Of a DNA stretch of 64,000 bases, positions 34,601 to 46,198 are shown piece after piece; position 1 is the stretch's first letter; each line of letters opens with the position of its first letter. The position numbers and the translations under genes are program-made. The notes under the pieces were generated by a model that saw nothing but the letters and a program-made list of their open reading frames with translations, was not told where the DNA came from and ran no database searches. Source of the DNA: Beroe forskalii (lineage: Eukaryota; Ctenophora; Nuda; Beroida; Beroidae); NCBI GenBank assembly GCA_011033025.1, contig WFMF01000063.1:62001-126000 (forward strand), given 5' to 3'.

Positions 34601-35680
34601 CAGAAATGAAGCGAACTCTATGCCAACTAGAGGCTGGTCGTAGCTCGTCGCCTCGCCTATGCGGGAGTTTAGGTCGCCACAAAGAAGGATTTCATCACCT
34701 GGTGGTCCCTTAACTTGCTGATGATTGAGTTAAGAGCATCAAAGTTCGAAGCTGAGTTGTGAAAGGCGCCTTTGATGATGCTGTTGGAGGGAGGAATGTA
34801 ACAGTTGACAATGTAGCAGCTGTTGCTGGAACCTGGAATGCAGAGCTTGACAACTATGATGTTTGCTGATATCGTGCTATCTTTCGGCTCGTTGTTAGTG
34901 CTGACCTCTGTGCAGTGATGAACAAGATCTTTGTGAATGAGGGTTGTAACTCCACCGCCTTTGCCAGCTTTGCGGAGATTGCTGTAAGATTTAAAGCCAT
35001 TGATAGCAACCTCGGACACAGTCTCTTGCAGACACACAATATTGTGAGTAGAGATGGTCTTCTACAAACTCTGGATCTTCAGACTTATTTCCAAGGATTC
35101 CAGTGGCATTGGCAATGTTCCAGGAGATGATGGAACGAACATAATCCATCGGAACAGAGAAAAGAAGATAACGAAGGGATGAACCTGATGATGGAGAAGA
35201 GGTGCAATGGACTGCGATGAGGAGAGACGGAGGATCTAGGTAGTAAGAGGAAATGTACGATGAAGACTAGTTCTGAAATTACCCATGATGACTTTAGTTC
35301 CTCTGGTTAAGGTGAGTGGTACCTCCCCTGAACATGTAGTGGTAGGGGGTCCGGAGCCATTTGCAAAAAGTTAGCATTACGGTTTTTGCTCAACTCTTCC
35401 AAAAGTCGGAGGAATTAGTAGCTCTTGGAGATACTCGATCTTTTCTGAAAGTGATTCTGAACTGTGAAGCCTTTTCTTGCTCTTGCCACAGGAGAGTATG
35501 GGAGACAATGACGCTGCAAGACTGGGCAGATTCACGCAGAATTTTATCAATGGATTCTATGAATGTTTCCACAGCCTCAACTACTGGAACTTTCTCGATG
35601 ATATCGTTGGCTCCCAGATGTATGTAGATTGCGTCGGGTGCCTTAAGAGCAATGCTATGAACAATTAGATCTAGTTAACA
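31700..35680 (-). mobile_element. non-LTR retrotransposon (LINE) with SGNH, AP-endonuclease and RT
   Basis: Read on the minus strand from 35680 down. First is an SGNH/GDSL-type segment (YIHLGANDIIEKVP, near 35600-35640), then an AP-like endonuclease (GKGGGVTTLIHKDLVHH, VNCYIPPSNS, then ATGDLNSRIGE near 34650-34690), a linker, and a reverse transcriptase (GTEQGHPLSPELFKVYF; the catalytic LAWADDLVILAL near 32830-32870; EVNISKTKFMVLNGR), followed by a C-terminal extension. An SGNH/esterase region together with AP-endonuclease and RT is known in CR1/L2-like lineages, so I place it there tentatively. The frames change several times over 4 kb, so it is inactive as written. The 5' end is truncated near 35680. 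It probably lies in an intron of the plus-strand gene that ends at 37370. Confidence 0.85.
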
Positions 35681-35844
35681 ATTAAATCTAATTAACAATT
35701 TATGTGATTAAATTTATGTAATGTGATCCATGTATTTAATTTGTGTGATGTGACCCCCTTCTTCTTGATTTCTGTAATATAATCCTCTTCTGATTTCATT
35801 GGTGTAATGTGATTTATGTAATGTGATCCCCTTTGATTACTCAG

Positions 35845-37370
35845 TCTGAACGGATCCTCCTCGGGCCTCTCAAAGCGACCATCAATGTCATCCCTTGAAG
35901 ACATCAAGAGGACCAGCAGTGGGACTGGACGGTACTCGGAGAATGGAGCATCGAAACACTCTAAAGCTTACATGTCGGTAAGTTCTGGTATCAGGAAAAA
36001 GACATTATGCACCTTCCAGGCATGTTTATGCTATGTATTCAAAAACCCTATAGGCACCAGGGTACCGTGCGCAATAAATTATTACGCACTGTAGTGCCGA
36101 AATCCGGATTTATTACGCACTGTAGGTCATAATAATTTATTATGGTGCAGTAGAACAGTGCGTAACAATTTATTTCGCACAGCTGAGCAAACTGTAGCTT
36201 CATATCTTAATTTAAAACATTTCCTTGTGTTTGAAAATATTGCCATTTTTTCGAGTAAAGTCGGTGCATAATTCAGTTTAATAACTCGTAAAAAGGTACT
36301 AAACTCAGCATTAAAAACCTCGGCCTTCGGCCTCGGTTTCTTAATGCCATATTACACACTCTGGCCTACGGCCCTCGTGTGTAATAAGACGTTTAGTACC
36401 TTTTACTCGTTACTAAACCCTTCATTTTTACTGTGAGTATGATCTTGGGAGCCTGGATCATACCCAAAGTGAAAATTTCTGATCCATGCTCCATTTTTCA
36501 ATTTTATAGCTACTAAAAATCAATGCCATTGAATCGTACTAGTGAATGAACTTGATACATTCAATTTCAACCTCACAGAGATGTTAATTGTCATATTGTA
36601 AATTCTATAGTAGGTGTGATTCATTACTTGCAGCTATTTTACTGCCTTATCGGACATAATTTGGTCGGGAATAATTGTGGGCTGAATCATGTCCGATAGG
36701 GTATATCGCCATTGAAAACTTTACATTTGACGTTTCATTGACTCATTCAGCTATCCAAGTGTAATATTATGTAAATATTGTTTGTAAATTCTATGTAACC
36801 TGTCCCAACACACCTCACCCCCAAACAGGGCATTAAATTTATCCGTTCTAGCTTCCGGTCAAAAAAGGGAGGTCCCAAAGGAAGGCCCTCCCTCAGTGGT
36901 TCTCCTAAACCCTTCTCTGAGTATGTATGACTTGTGTTTCATATGCACTTGCTTTCGTACTTGCCTTTAATAAAAGCTCAAATTAAAGCAATTCTAATAC
37001 ATGTTGTGATGTTGCGTTTTTGCAGCTGTTACTTATATCATGTTTGACCACTTATTTAGAATGCCTGAATGTTTAATTTTTTGGTTGTTTGGAGTCTGCT
37101 TTCGATTGCAGCTGATGCTGTCAGCTGTTTTTCTAATTCCTATCAATGTGAATTCTTTATCAAGTTCAACCCAATCAATTTAGATATCATGCAAGCACTT
37201 GTAAATAACGGCATTTTGATTTCAGTTCTCCTCCGCGGTTATTTCCCAAATCTCCCGGGGACCGTCAGAAGCCCCCGAAGTTCGTTCTTCCACTCCCACC
37301 CATTGCCAGGATGAACAACGGACTGCGGTCCTCCTTCAAGTCTTCCTTTAGAATCAAAAAGCGATTGTGA
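35845..37370 (+). CDS. unrecognised basic protein, last three exons
   Basis: Exons 35845-35977, 36829-36920 and 37226-37370 each have clean GT-AG borders (acceptors ACTCAG, AAACAG, TTTCAG; donors GTAAGT, GTATGT) and join in phase. The product ends KRL then TGA. It is Ser-, Arg- and Lys-rich and contains two related motifs: FIRSSFRSKK in the middle exon and LRSSFKSSFRIKKRL at the C-terminus, with LPLPPIARM between. Such RSSF basic motifs occur in cytoskeletal and membrane-binding proteins, but I do not recognise the family. Upstream exons must lie to the left of 35845, beyond the LINE. Confidence 0.6.
36063..36185. repeat. palindromic GTGCGNAAYAAWTTATT repeat cluster
   Basis: Four related palindromic strings of the type GTGCGCAATAAATTATTACG within 120 bp, in an intron. 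Single related copies with AACAGTGCGTCATAG lie near 57640 and 59230, so the unit is dispersed. Confidence 0.6.
36275..36418. repeat. cruciform-like inverted repeat with two inner hairpins
   Basis: Outer arms AACTCGTAAAAAGGTACTAA (36283-36302) and its near mirror TTAGTACCTTTTACTCGTT (36393-36411). Inside are two GC-rich hairpins, 36318-36337 (CTCGGCCTTCGGCCTCGG) and 36357-36382 (CTGGCCTACGGCCCTCG). No coding. Probably a small MITE-like or structured element in an intron. Confidence 0.75.
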
Positions 37371-37586
37371 ATTTCTGATGCTTTTGCCCTATGTTTCTGC
37401 GTTCCTTTGCTATGTTTTATTTATGCCATGTATCGATGTATTGATATGATAAGTTTCTGTTCTGTTTTAGCTGGTTTAATGTTCTAAATTTAAAGATTGA
37501 ATATTTTAAATATTTTAGGCACAGAAAATGTAATGTAAAAATCGACCGAAAATTGATTAGGTAATATGTGAACGATCCCTAACCGT

Positions 37587-37774
37587 GGTGTCCCGCCTCT
37601 TTCGTGCGCGTTGTGCTTTTTGCTGCGCTGAAATGTGCTTTTTGTGGCGAATGTTAGTGTGTAAATGTAGTTTCGATGCTGAAACGAAGAGTTTTGAAGC
37701 ACATTTGTACGCTGCAAGACGCACAGCACGCGTCATCAGTCATAATACGCCATGCACGAAAGAGTTGGGACACC
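37587..37774. mobile_element. MITE-like inverted repeat, GGTGTCCC ends
   Basis: A 188-bp element with arms GGTGTCCCGCCTCTTTCGTG and the mirror of GGTGTCCCAACTCTTTCGTG. It shares end style with 23045-23164. It lies just 3' of the plus-strand gene. Confidence 0.7.
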
Positions 37775-38539
37775 TCGGTAATGATGGATTATGGATCCTT
37801 AATGTCAGATTTTAAGTTATATCGTGGCAGAAGAGGTGCCATGAGAATGTATATTTTTGGAATTTTGGACGGAATTTGACTTTCATGAGTTGGGTTTGCT
37901 ATTGAATACAATAACCAATTTTTGGTATGACTTTATTTTTTGATTATTGAATCTAATTTTATTTTTGACGGGAATGAACATTGAACTTGTACATTATTAT
38001 CACGCTTAAATAAAGTTGTGTCTAATAAAACTGCGATTTTGTTTGCTTCAAGTGCCATAAAATAGAATGCTGAGACCGTTGAAATTGGGGGATTGTATTG
38101 ATTTTGGTCAACATTGAACCAGTTTAATCCCAACAAATCCCCGTTTCTATCCCTGTCCCATGAGTCACAGATTTCAAACCATTAACCACTTTTTCCAGTT
38201 CATGAACAATAACTGAAATTAAACCAAATTTCTTTTATGAAAGTTAAAAATAATTTCAATGGAACATGTCATAATCTTCGATTTCGATATAAAACTCGAC
38301 TATTCTAAATTCATAAATCGGCTTTAAGAAAATGAGCAATTTGTGGTGAATTGAATGTGCATGAATTACAATACAATACATTAGTACATTTACATTAAAA
38401 TAGTAGGTACAATTTAGTTGTGTAAAAATATTTGTTACAGCTAAGAACATTACAAATTAACAAGCAATTGTTGAAATATTATTAAATTTCAAGACGCTTT
38501 TGTCAAAATAAGTGCCTCTGTCAAAATCAGTCCTCAATA

Positions 38540-39360
38540 TCACCACAATAAAGCCACCTCAATAGCTTTCCTCAAAGCGTCCACCTCTGCTGTGGCTGAC
38601 TGACACATCTTGAGGAGTCCTAGTATCTCCTGATTGTTTAGTTTAACTTGTTCTTGGCAGTAGGCTGGAATTTGGAGCTCAGACAGACGGGCCTTACACT
38701 CTGATATCGTCTCCTGAGATAAAGAGTGCACCGTTAATTGATATTGTTTGAATGAACATCACGACTTCACGAGTTGAAAATTATCAAAATTTCAAGAAAT
38801 TCTCTTTAAGAAGTATTCAACCCTCCCTCAGTCTCTGTTAAGATAGAAATCGAATAGGACTTTTGTGTTACACTCCTCAATAAATGAACGATCTCAGCAT
38901 TTAATTAAATTATAATTACCATAGCACTCTTCATGGTCGTTGCCACATAGGAAGCGTTGGGGAAGAGCTCGTAATTGAAATTATCGACAACTTCTAATAG
39001 ATCCTCGCTCAAATCGTCAATGTCCACCGTTTCTGGGTCTAGCTCTAGCTTTATCCACCCTTGGAATTCAATACCCTGGGAAACAAGGAGAATTTTAAGA
39101 CAGGATAGTAGCGTGAATGTCCAAATTCTCGTTGGTTTACATAGCGAACTAAATAAAATTAATGAAATTAAACCATCGGTTACTGATCGTCATGAATCTA
39201 TAAGTTAATTGCGATCAGCAATCATGTCAGTGTGCTATGATTACGATCAAATACCTTGAGAGAATTCTCAGGAACTTTCTCCTTGATATTGAGTACGAGC
39301 TCTTCCGCGCTCGAGGTGGCACTAGCAATCTTGTAGTCAACAAAACACTTTCGAAACTTC
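38540..39360 (-). CDS. unrecognised helical protein, three C-terminal exons
   Basis: Exons 39360-39255, 39075-38920 and 38713-38540 have good splice sites (donors GTATTT, GTAATT; acceptors CTCAG, CCCAG, CTGAG-side CAG) and join in phase to a TGA stop. The sequence is helical: KIASATSSAEELVLNIKEKV, then GIEFQGWIKLELD with an acidic stretch, then SAMETISECKARL and a final helix ending ALLW. The order of elements recalls the kinetochore MIS12-complex subunit NSL1, but similarity is too weak to name it. The first exon is not identified. Upstream is a CG-rich stretch (39490-39530) that may be the promoter, then element A. Confidence 0.5.
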
Positions 39361-39598
39361 CTGAGATAAAAAACAACAGGGAGTATTTGCTCAACTGTAA
39401 AATCAGGGAGAATAGTACTAATAACGGTATACGGTAATTTAAACGTGGCTCAATTTGCAGGACACAGTGAATCACTCAACACGGTCTACTAAGACACGTG
39501 TGCGCGGCGCGCCATCAACACGCGCGCCAGTTAAAACGGACACAAAATTTAAGAGGCAAAGTCATTGTATCATTAATTTGTCGTCGCGCGTCACAAAT

Positions 39599-42500
39599 CA
39601 GAAGATGATTCCGTATAGTGGATGCAAATTGTGAAAATGCGCGCGTGCTCACAATGACGGCCTGGCTGAGATGAAATTGTGAAAATTTTCACATTTTGCC
39701 AAAACTGGATGAGAATGGCTGAAATATGTTTGAATAATTGATATAAGTGACCTAAAGTCGTTTTTGGAGTCTTGGTCATTTTTGAGTCGTCGATATAGGC
39801 GAAAGGGTCGAATTTAAAGATTGATCAAATCTGACTTTTCTCGGAGCAAATGCATAGGAGACAGATAGGAAACATTCAGTTTAAACCAAAAACATATTTC
39901 CCCGGGGAGGGATGCATCCATTCCCGAATATTTAGGCGTGTAAAAACGTGGTTGCATTGTCACATTTTCTGTGAAAATGGTTTTAGCTAGTTTTGAGGAC
40001 TGAAAACGTGTTAAAATCGTTTAGACATGCTTGTATAGTGAATACAAGTAACTTAAGATTGTTTTTGAGCAATTATAAAGTTGCTCAAATTTAGAATAAT
40101 TACCTGGTACATGCCCTTATCTAACCGGCCTTCTAGACTTAGAGATTTTGTCCAAAGGGCCGGGCAAGAAAGACCCGGTCAAGGCTTCAAAGTGGGGTCG
40201 GTTGAATTTAAGGCCAGTTATTTCCGTCAAACGAAACTTTTATGACCTCGCTTATACATTGTTTAATAAGACACTTGAACACCATAAAAGATAACATAAC
40301 ACGATAATGCCCTAAATTATCAAATCACACGGGAATTTGTGGACCTTTTGATTCAATTTACTGGATTTAAAATGGATTTAAATGGCTATTTCGGCGTGTG
40401 AAATCATTGGTCTGGAAACCACTTGATAAGTTGATACATTTATTTTGTTCAAAAAGTTATCATAAGATAAATTGTGCGTGGTTCTTGGACCGAAAATGGC
40501 TCGCAAAACCGTGGATGCATTTCACATTTTTTATGAAAATGGTTTTGTGCGTGAAAATGGCTCAGTTAAAAAAGTTATCAGGTACTTAGGATCGTTTTTA
40601 GAAGGCTTGAGAACTTCCGGCCCCTACAAGGCCGAAAAAGGCCCACCCAACTCAAAATACGCTGTTTTTCGCCCGTAAGAATGCATTTTTCACAAAAAAT
40701 TTGAAAATGGTTTTGTGCAAGTTTGAGAGCTGGAAATGTGCAAAAATGGTTCAGACATGATTTAATAGCGAATGCAGTTACTTAGGATCGTTTTTTGGGA
40801 GTTTGAGAAGTTTTGGGCCCCAATATGGCCGAAAAAGGCCCAAAAAGGCCGAAAAAATAAAGTTGCTTAAATTTGATTTTTATCGACTGGAAAGTAATTC
40901 GAGACATCCTAGGAAACATTCTGCGTGGTTTTAGACCGAAATACGCTGTTTTCCGCCGGTGAGGATGCATCCATTTCTGAAAAACGTACCAAAAAGTGGA
41001 TGCATTTTCACAAAAGTGTGAAAATGGTTTTGTGCGAGTTTTGAGGGCTGGAAATGTGTAAAATGGTTCAGACATGATTGTGTAGCGAATGCAAGTTACT
41101 TAGGATCGTTTTGGGAGTTTTGAAGTTTTGGGCCCCAATATGGCCGAAAAAGGCCCAAAAGGCCGAAAAATAAAGTTGCTCTAATTTGGGTTTTATCGAC
41201 TGGAAAGTAATTCTAGACATCCTAGGAAACATTCTGCGTGGTTTTAGACCGAAATACGCTGTTTTCGCCTGTGAGGGATGCATCCATTTCTGAAAAACGG
41301 CCTGTAAAAAGTGGATGCATTTTCACAAAAAGTGTGAAAATGGTTTTGTGCGAGTTTTGAGGGCTGGAAATGTGTAAAAATGGTTCAGACATGATTGTAT
41401 AGCGAATGCAAGTTACTTAGGATCGTTTTTGGGAGTTTTGAGAAGTTTTGGGCAGTCGATAAAAATCAAATTTAAGCAACTTTATTTTTCGGCCTTTTTG
41501 GGCCTTTTTCGGCCATATTGGGATAAGGCCCAAAGGCCGAAAAAATAAAGTTGCTTAAATTTGATTTTTATCGACTGGAAAGTAATTCGAGACATCTAGG
41601 AAACATTCTGCGTGGTTTTAGACCGAAATACGCTGTTTTCCGACTGTGAGGATGCATCCATTTCGAAAAAGGCCTGTAAAAAAGTGGATGCATTTTTTCA
41701 CAAAAGTGTGAAAATGGTTTTGTGCGAGTTTTGAGGGCTGGAAATGTGTAAAAATGGTTCAGACATGATTGTATAGCGAATGCAAGTTGCTTAGGATCGT
41801 TTTTGGGAGATTTGAGAAGTTTTGGGCCCCAATATGGCCGAAAAAGACCCAAAAAGGCCGAAAAATTTGGTTGCTCAAATTTGATTTCTATTACTAATTT
41901 CGGTCCAAAAATTACGCAAAATGTTTCCTAGGATGTCTAGAATTACTTTCCAGTCGATAGAAATCAAATTTGAGCAACTTTATTTTTCGGCCTTTTTGGG
42001 CCTTTTTCGGCCATATTGGGGCCCAAAACTTCTCAAAACTCCCGAAAACGATCCTCAAGAACTTGCATTCGCTATACAATCATGTATGAACCATTTTTAC
42101 GCATTTCCAGCCATCATAACTCGCACAAAACCATTTTCACAAAATATGTGAAAATGCATCCACTTTTTTACAGGCCGTTTTTCAGAAATGGATGCATCCT
42201 CTGCGGAAAACAGCGTATTTCGATTAAAAAACCATCACAAAGAATGTTTCCTAGATGTCTAGAATTACTTTCCAGTCGATAAAAATCAAATTTGAGCAAC
42301 TTTATTTTTCGGCCTTTTTCGGCGGACATATTGGGGCCCAAAACTTCTCAAAACTCCCAAAAACGATCCCAAGTAACTTGCATTCGCTATACAATCGTGT
42401 CTGAACCATTTTTACACATTTCCAGCCCTCAAAACTCGCACAAACCATTTTCACACTTTTGTGAAAATGCATCCACTTTTTACAGGCCGTTTTTCAGAAA

Positions 42501-44452
42501 TGGATGCATCCCTCACAGGCGGAAAACAGCGAATTTCGGTCTAAAAACCACGCAGAATGTTTCCTTGGATCTAGAATTACTTTCCAGTCGATAAAAATCA
42601 AATTAGAGCAACTTTATTTTTCGGCCTTTTTTGGGCCTTTTTCGTATATTGGGGCCCAAAACTTCTCAAAACTCCCAAAAACGATCCTAAGTAACTTGCA
42701 TTCGCTATACAATCATGTCTGAACCATTTTTACACATTTCCAGCCCTCAAAACTCGCACAAAACCATTTTCACACTTTTTGTGAAAATGCATCCACTTTT
42801 TTACAGGCCGTTTTCAGAAATGGATGCATCCCTCACAGGCGGAAAACAGCGTATTTCGGTCTAAAACAACGCAGAATGTTTCCTAGGATGTCTAGAATTA
42901 CTTTCCAGTCGATAAAATCAAATTAGAGCAACTTTATTTTTCGGCCTTTTGGGCCTTTTTTCGGCCATATTGGGGCCCAAAACTTCTCAAAACTCCCAAA
43001 ACGATCCTAAGTAACTTGCATTCGCTATACAATCATGTCTGAACCATTTTTACACATTTCCCGCCCTCAAAACTCTCGCACAAAACCATTTTCACACTTT
43101 TTGTGAAAATGCATCCACTTTTTACAGGCCGTTTTTCAGAAATGGATGCATCCCTCACAGGCGGAAAACAGCGTATTTCGGTCTAAAAACCACGCAGAAT
43201 GTTTCCTTGGATGTCTAGAATTACTTTCCAGTCGATAAAACTCAAATTAGAGCAACTTTATTTTTCGGCCTTTTTGGGCCTTTTTCGGCCATATTGGGGC
43301 CCAAAACTTCTCAAAACTCCCAAAAACGATCCTAAGTAACTTGCATTCGCTATACAATCATGTCTGAACCATTTTACATTTCCAGCCTCAAAACTCGCAC
43401 AAAACCATTTTCACACTTTGTGTGAAAATGCATCCACTTTTTTACAGGCCGTTTTTCAGAAATGGATGCATCCCTCACAGGCGGAAAACAGCGTATTTCG
43501 GTCTAAAAACAACGCAGAATGTTTCCTAGGATGTCTAGAATTACTTTACAGTCGATAAAACTCAAATTAGAGCAACTTTAGTTTTCGGCCTTTTTGGGCC
43601 TTTTTCGAAATGGATGTATATTGGGGCCCAAACTTCTCAAAACTCCCAAAAACGATCCTAAGTAACTTGCATTCGCTATACAATCATGTCTGAACCATTT
43701 TTACACATTTCCAGCCCTCAAAACTCGCACAAAACCATTTTCACACTTTTGTGAAAATGCATCCACCCACACAGGCCGTTTTTCAGAAATGGATGCATCC
43801 CTCACAGGCGGAAAACAGCGTATTTCGGTCTAAAAACCACGCAGAATGTTTCCTAGGATGTCTAGAATTACTTTCCAGTCGATAAAACGCAAATTAGAGC
43901 AACTTTATTTTTCGGCCTTTTTGGGCCTTTTTCGGCCATATTGGGGCCCAAAACTTCTCAAAACTCCCAAAAACGATCCTAAGTAACTTGCATTCGCTAT
44001 ACAATCATGTCTGAACCATTTTACACATTTCCAGCCCTCAAAACTCACAAAACCATTTTCACACTTTTGTGAAAATGCATCCACTTTTTTACAGGCCGTT
44101 TTTCAGAAATGGATGCATCCCTCACAGGCGGAAAACAGCGTATTTCGGTCTAAAAACCACGCAGAATGTTTCCTTGGATGTCTAGAATTACTTTCCAGTC
44201 GATAAAAATCAAATTAGAGCAACTTTATTTTTCGGCCTTTTTGGGCCTTTTTCGGCCATATTGGGGCCCAAAACTTCTCAAAACTCCCAAAAACGATCCT
44301 AAGTAACTTGCATTCGCTATACAATCATGTCTGAACCATTTTTACACATTTCCAGCCCTCAAAACTCGCACAAAACCATTTTCACAAAATATGTGAAAAT
44401 TTTCACATTGCATCCAAGTGCATCCAATTTGCATCCACTTTTACGGAATCAT
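39599..44452. mobile_element. fold-back satellite element A (subfamily II)
   Basis: 4.85 kb bounded by inverted ends: left CAGAAGATGATTCCGTATAG then GTGGATGCAAAT; right the mirror image, ending CCACTTTTACGGAATCAT. A left module of about 1.1 kb (39599-40700) includes a non-satellite block (40085-40470). Then come forward ~320-bp units (CGACTGGAAAGTAATT at 40885, about 41198 and 41572), a local hairpin at 41455-41575, an orientation switch at about 41890, and then about eight reverse units (CCAGTCGAT near 41951, 42271, 42583, 42906, 43228, 43550, 43875 and 44197). Each unit holds a GGATGCATCC palindrome, GTGGATGCATTTTCAC with its mirror, and GGCCGAAAAAGGCCC tracts. No protein coding. No target-site duplication could be fixed. 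Confidence 0.85.
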
Positions 44453-44747
44453 GAACTCTCACAAATACGTTTAAAATTAGTGTGTCAGTGCCAAAAAAAT
44501 ATTGAGTTCTTATCGATGTGACGTAAATGTTTGTAAATAATCTAATACGCGATCTATTATACGCTCGTAGGCCAACTATCGAAAAGTAGGTGAACAAACA
44601 AAAGTGCAAGTTGAAAGTGCTAGGAAAAGATTATCTAGGACATATAACGATAAATAACAAAATAATATCAAGTACAAAATGATATCGATTTTCAGTTCCT
44701 TCGCTCAAATAGAAAAATGCTCTGCCAAAACATACACCCTTAAGAAG

Positions 44748-46108
44748 TTAGGAAAAGGTAAAATCCCCGCTAAATCCATCTGGGATGAGGTTGAACGACA
44801 CCTCTGAAATTGGGATTTCGCGCGTGTGAGAGGATTTGCCCCTAGATCCTCTCACTGACACAAGCACACTTTTCAGTAGTGCAAATGACAGTTTTGTTCT
44901 CATCATACTGATCACATCTCGATATTCCTCATTGGTTTTCGCTGCTACGAGTTCTGCGATCCTCTTATGAAAGACCTGTGCCTGAGGAGCCATTCCTCCT
45001 GATGTGCTGTACACGAGAGGTGTGAAGCTACACTTCTCCACCTGTATCACCCGCTGTTCGTAGTCTTTCCTCTTGATGTTCTCATGTTGTGTGTATACTG
45101 ACTTGATGTCACGGTCCTTGTATGAATCAGCGTTTGGATGGAAGATTCTGACATCGAACATCGTCTTCTGAAAGGTCCCCAAAGCCCTCGAGCAGAAATG
45201 TCGAGGCGTGCCCTCTCTTCCGTATTCCCTGGGATTGTCTGACTAGATTCGATTGGGATCAGTTCTGGTTCAGTCTTAACGTCCTGACAGACTTCCCTCA
45301 AAAACGCAGCATTTGTGTCACGGACCCTGTTGTGTCTGAAGATTAAGTAGCCACCATTTTTACAAATTAAAGTGTGGTCTACAGAATTCTTCTTTCCACA
45401 AACACAGAATGCTGGTATGTTGGGAATCTGCCAGCCGTACCTAAGTCTGATGGCATCCCTGAACTCCTCCTTGTTCAGTACCCACCCAAGAGAACCAATA
45501 GGAAGGACCGTGAGCCATGCCCCAGCACCCTTCTCTTGGGCTAAGGTGATGGACCTTTTCAACTTACCACCAGAAGAGTCCGATACAATAGCAGATATCT
45601 TCCTCAGCAACCTCACTTCCTTGTCCTTCAAACAATCACTAGTCATCTTAGTCACAGTCTCAGTCTGATACCCATCAAGTGTTGACTGCTGATTGATGAT
45701 CAACTTCTTCAGATTGTCTGTGATTTTCTCTGAAGCCTGGAACTCGAATTCTGAACTTTCAATTGGATTCGAGATACCAAGCCCCCCTAGTCTCACAGGC
45801 AATGTGAACAAATCTCTCTCACAATCAGAAACTTGTCTTCCGATGATTGCTGGAAGAAAGCTCTGTCTAATAGCAGCTTCTAGAGGAGTCAACAGATCTG
45901 AAATCCCAGGTATTGTCCTCTGAACGAATGCCCATCTGTGACAAAGTGCCTTAGTGAAGGCCGAGTATGCAGCTTGCGGGTCATCTTTGCCAATGTCCGC
46001 TAACTGCTCTACATCTCTCACCCACTTAGCCACTTTGTCCTCCACATAGCTCTTCCTGAACTCCTCTGTTCCTAACACGGCACCAAGATGACGCTCCCCT
46101 CTACTCAT
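44748..46108 (-). mobile_element. RLE-type LINE fragment (C-terminal region)
   Basis: Two overlapping minus frames (46108-45047 and 45182-44748) carry the end of a retroelement protein. There is a helical post-RT region (RHLGAVLG, DDPQAAYSAFTKALCHRW), then a zinc-knuckle-like CVCGKKNSVDHTLIC followed by GGYLIFRHNRVRD, then RLDISARGLWGPF with FDVRIFHPNADSY. The Cys-Cys-His-Cys motif directly followed by RHN and a D-x(n)-FDVR pattern is how restriction-like-endonuclease LINEs (R2/R4/NeSL-like) end. The frame shifts once near 45180. The RT core upstream is missing, so the copy is 5'-truncated. It sits between element A and the SETD2 3' end. Confidence 0.65.
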
Positions 46109-46198
46109 CGAAATAGTTAACTTCGATCTATAGACGGTAATTTATAAATATTAAGAATGCTTATACAAAATCAGACCACCGCACCATGTTAACGGTAG

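Noticed and set aside
40398-44521. Many 60-100 codon frames such as [16 protein letters not shown]
   Set aside because: These are chance frames in the ~320-bp satellite units of element A; the same strings recur in element B and change with unit indels.
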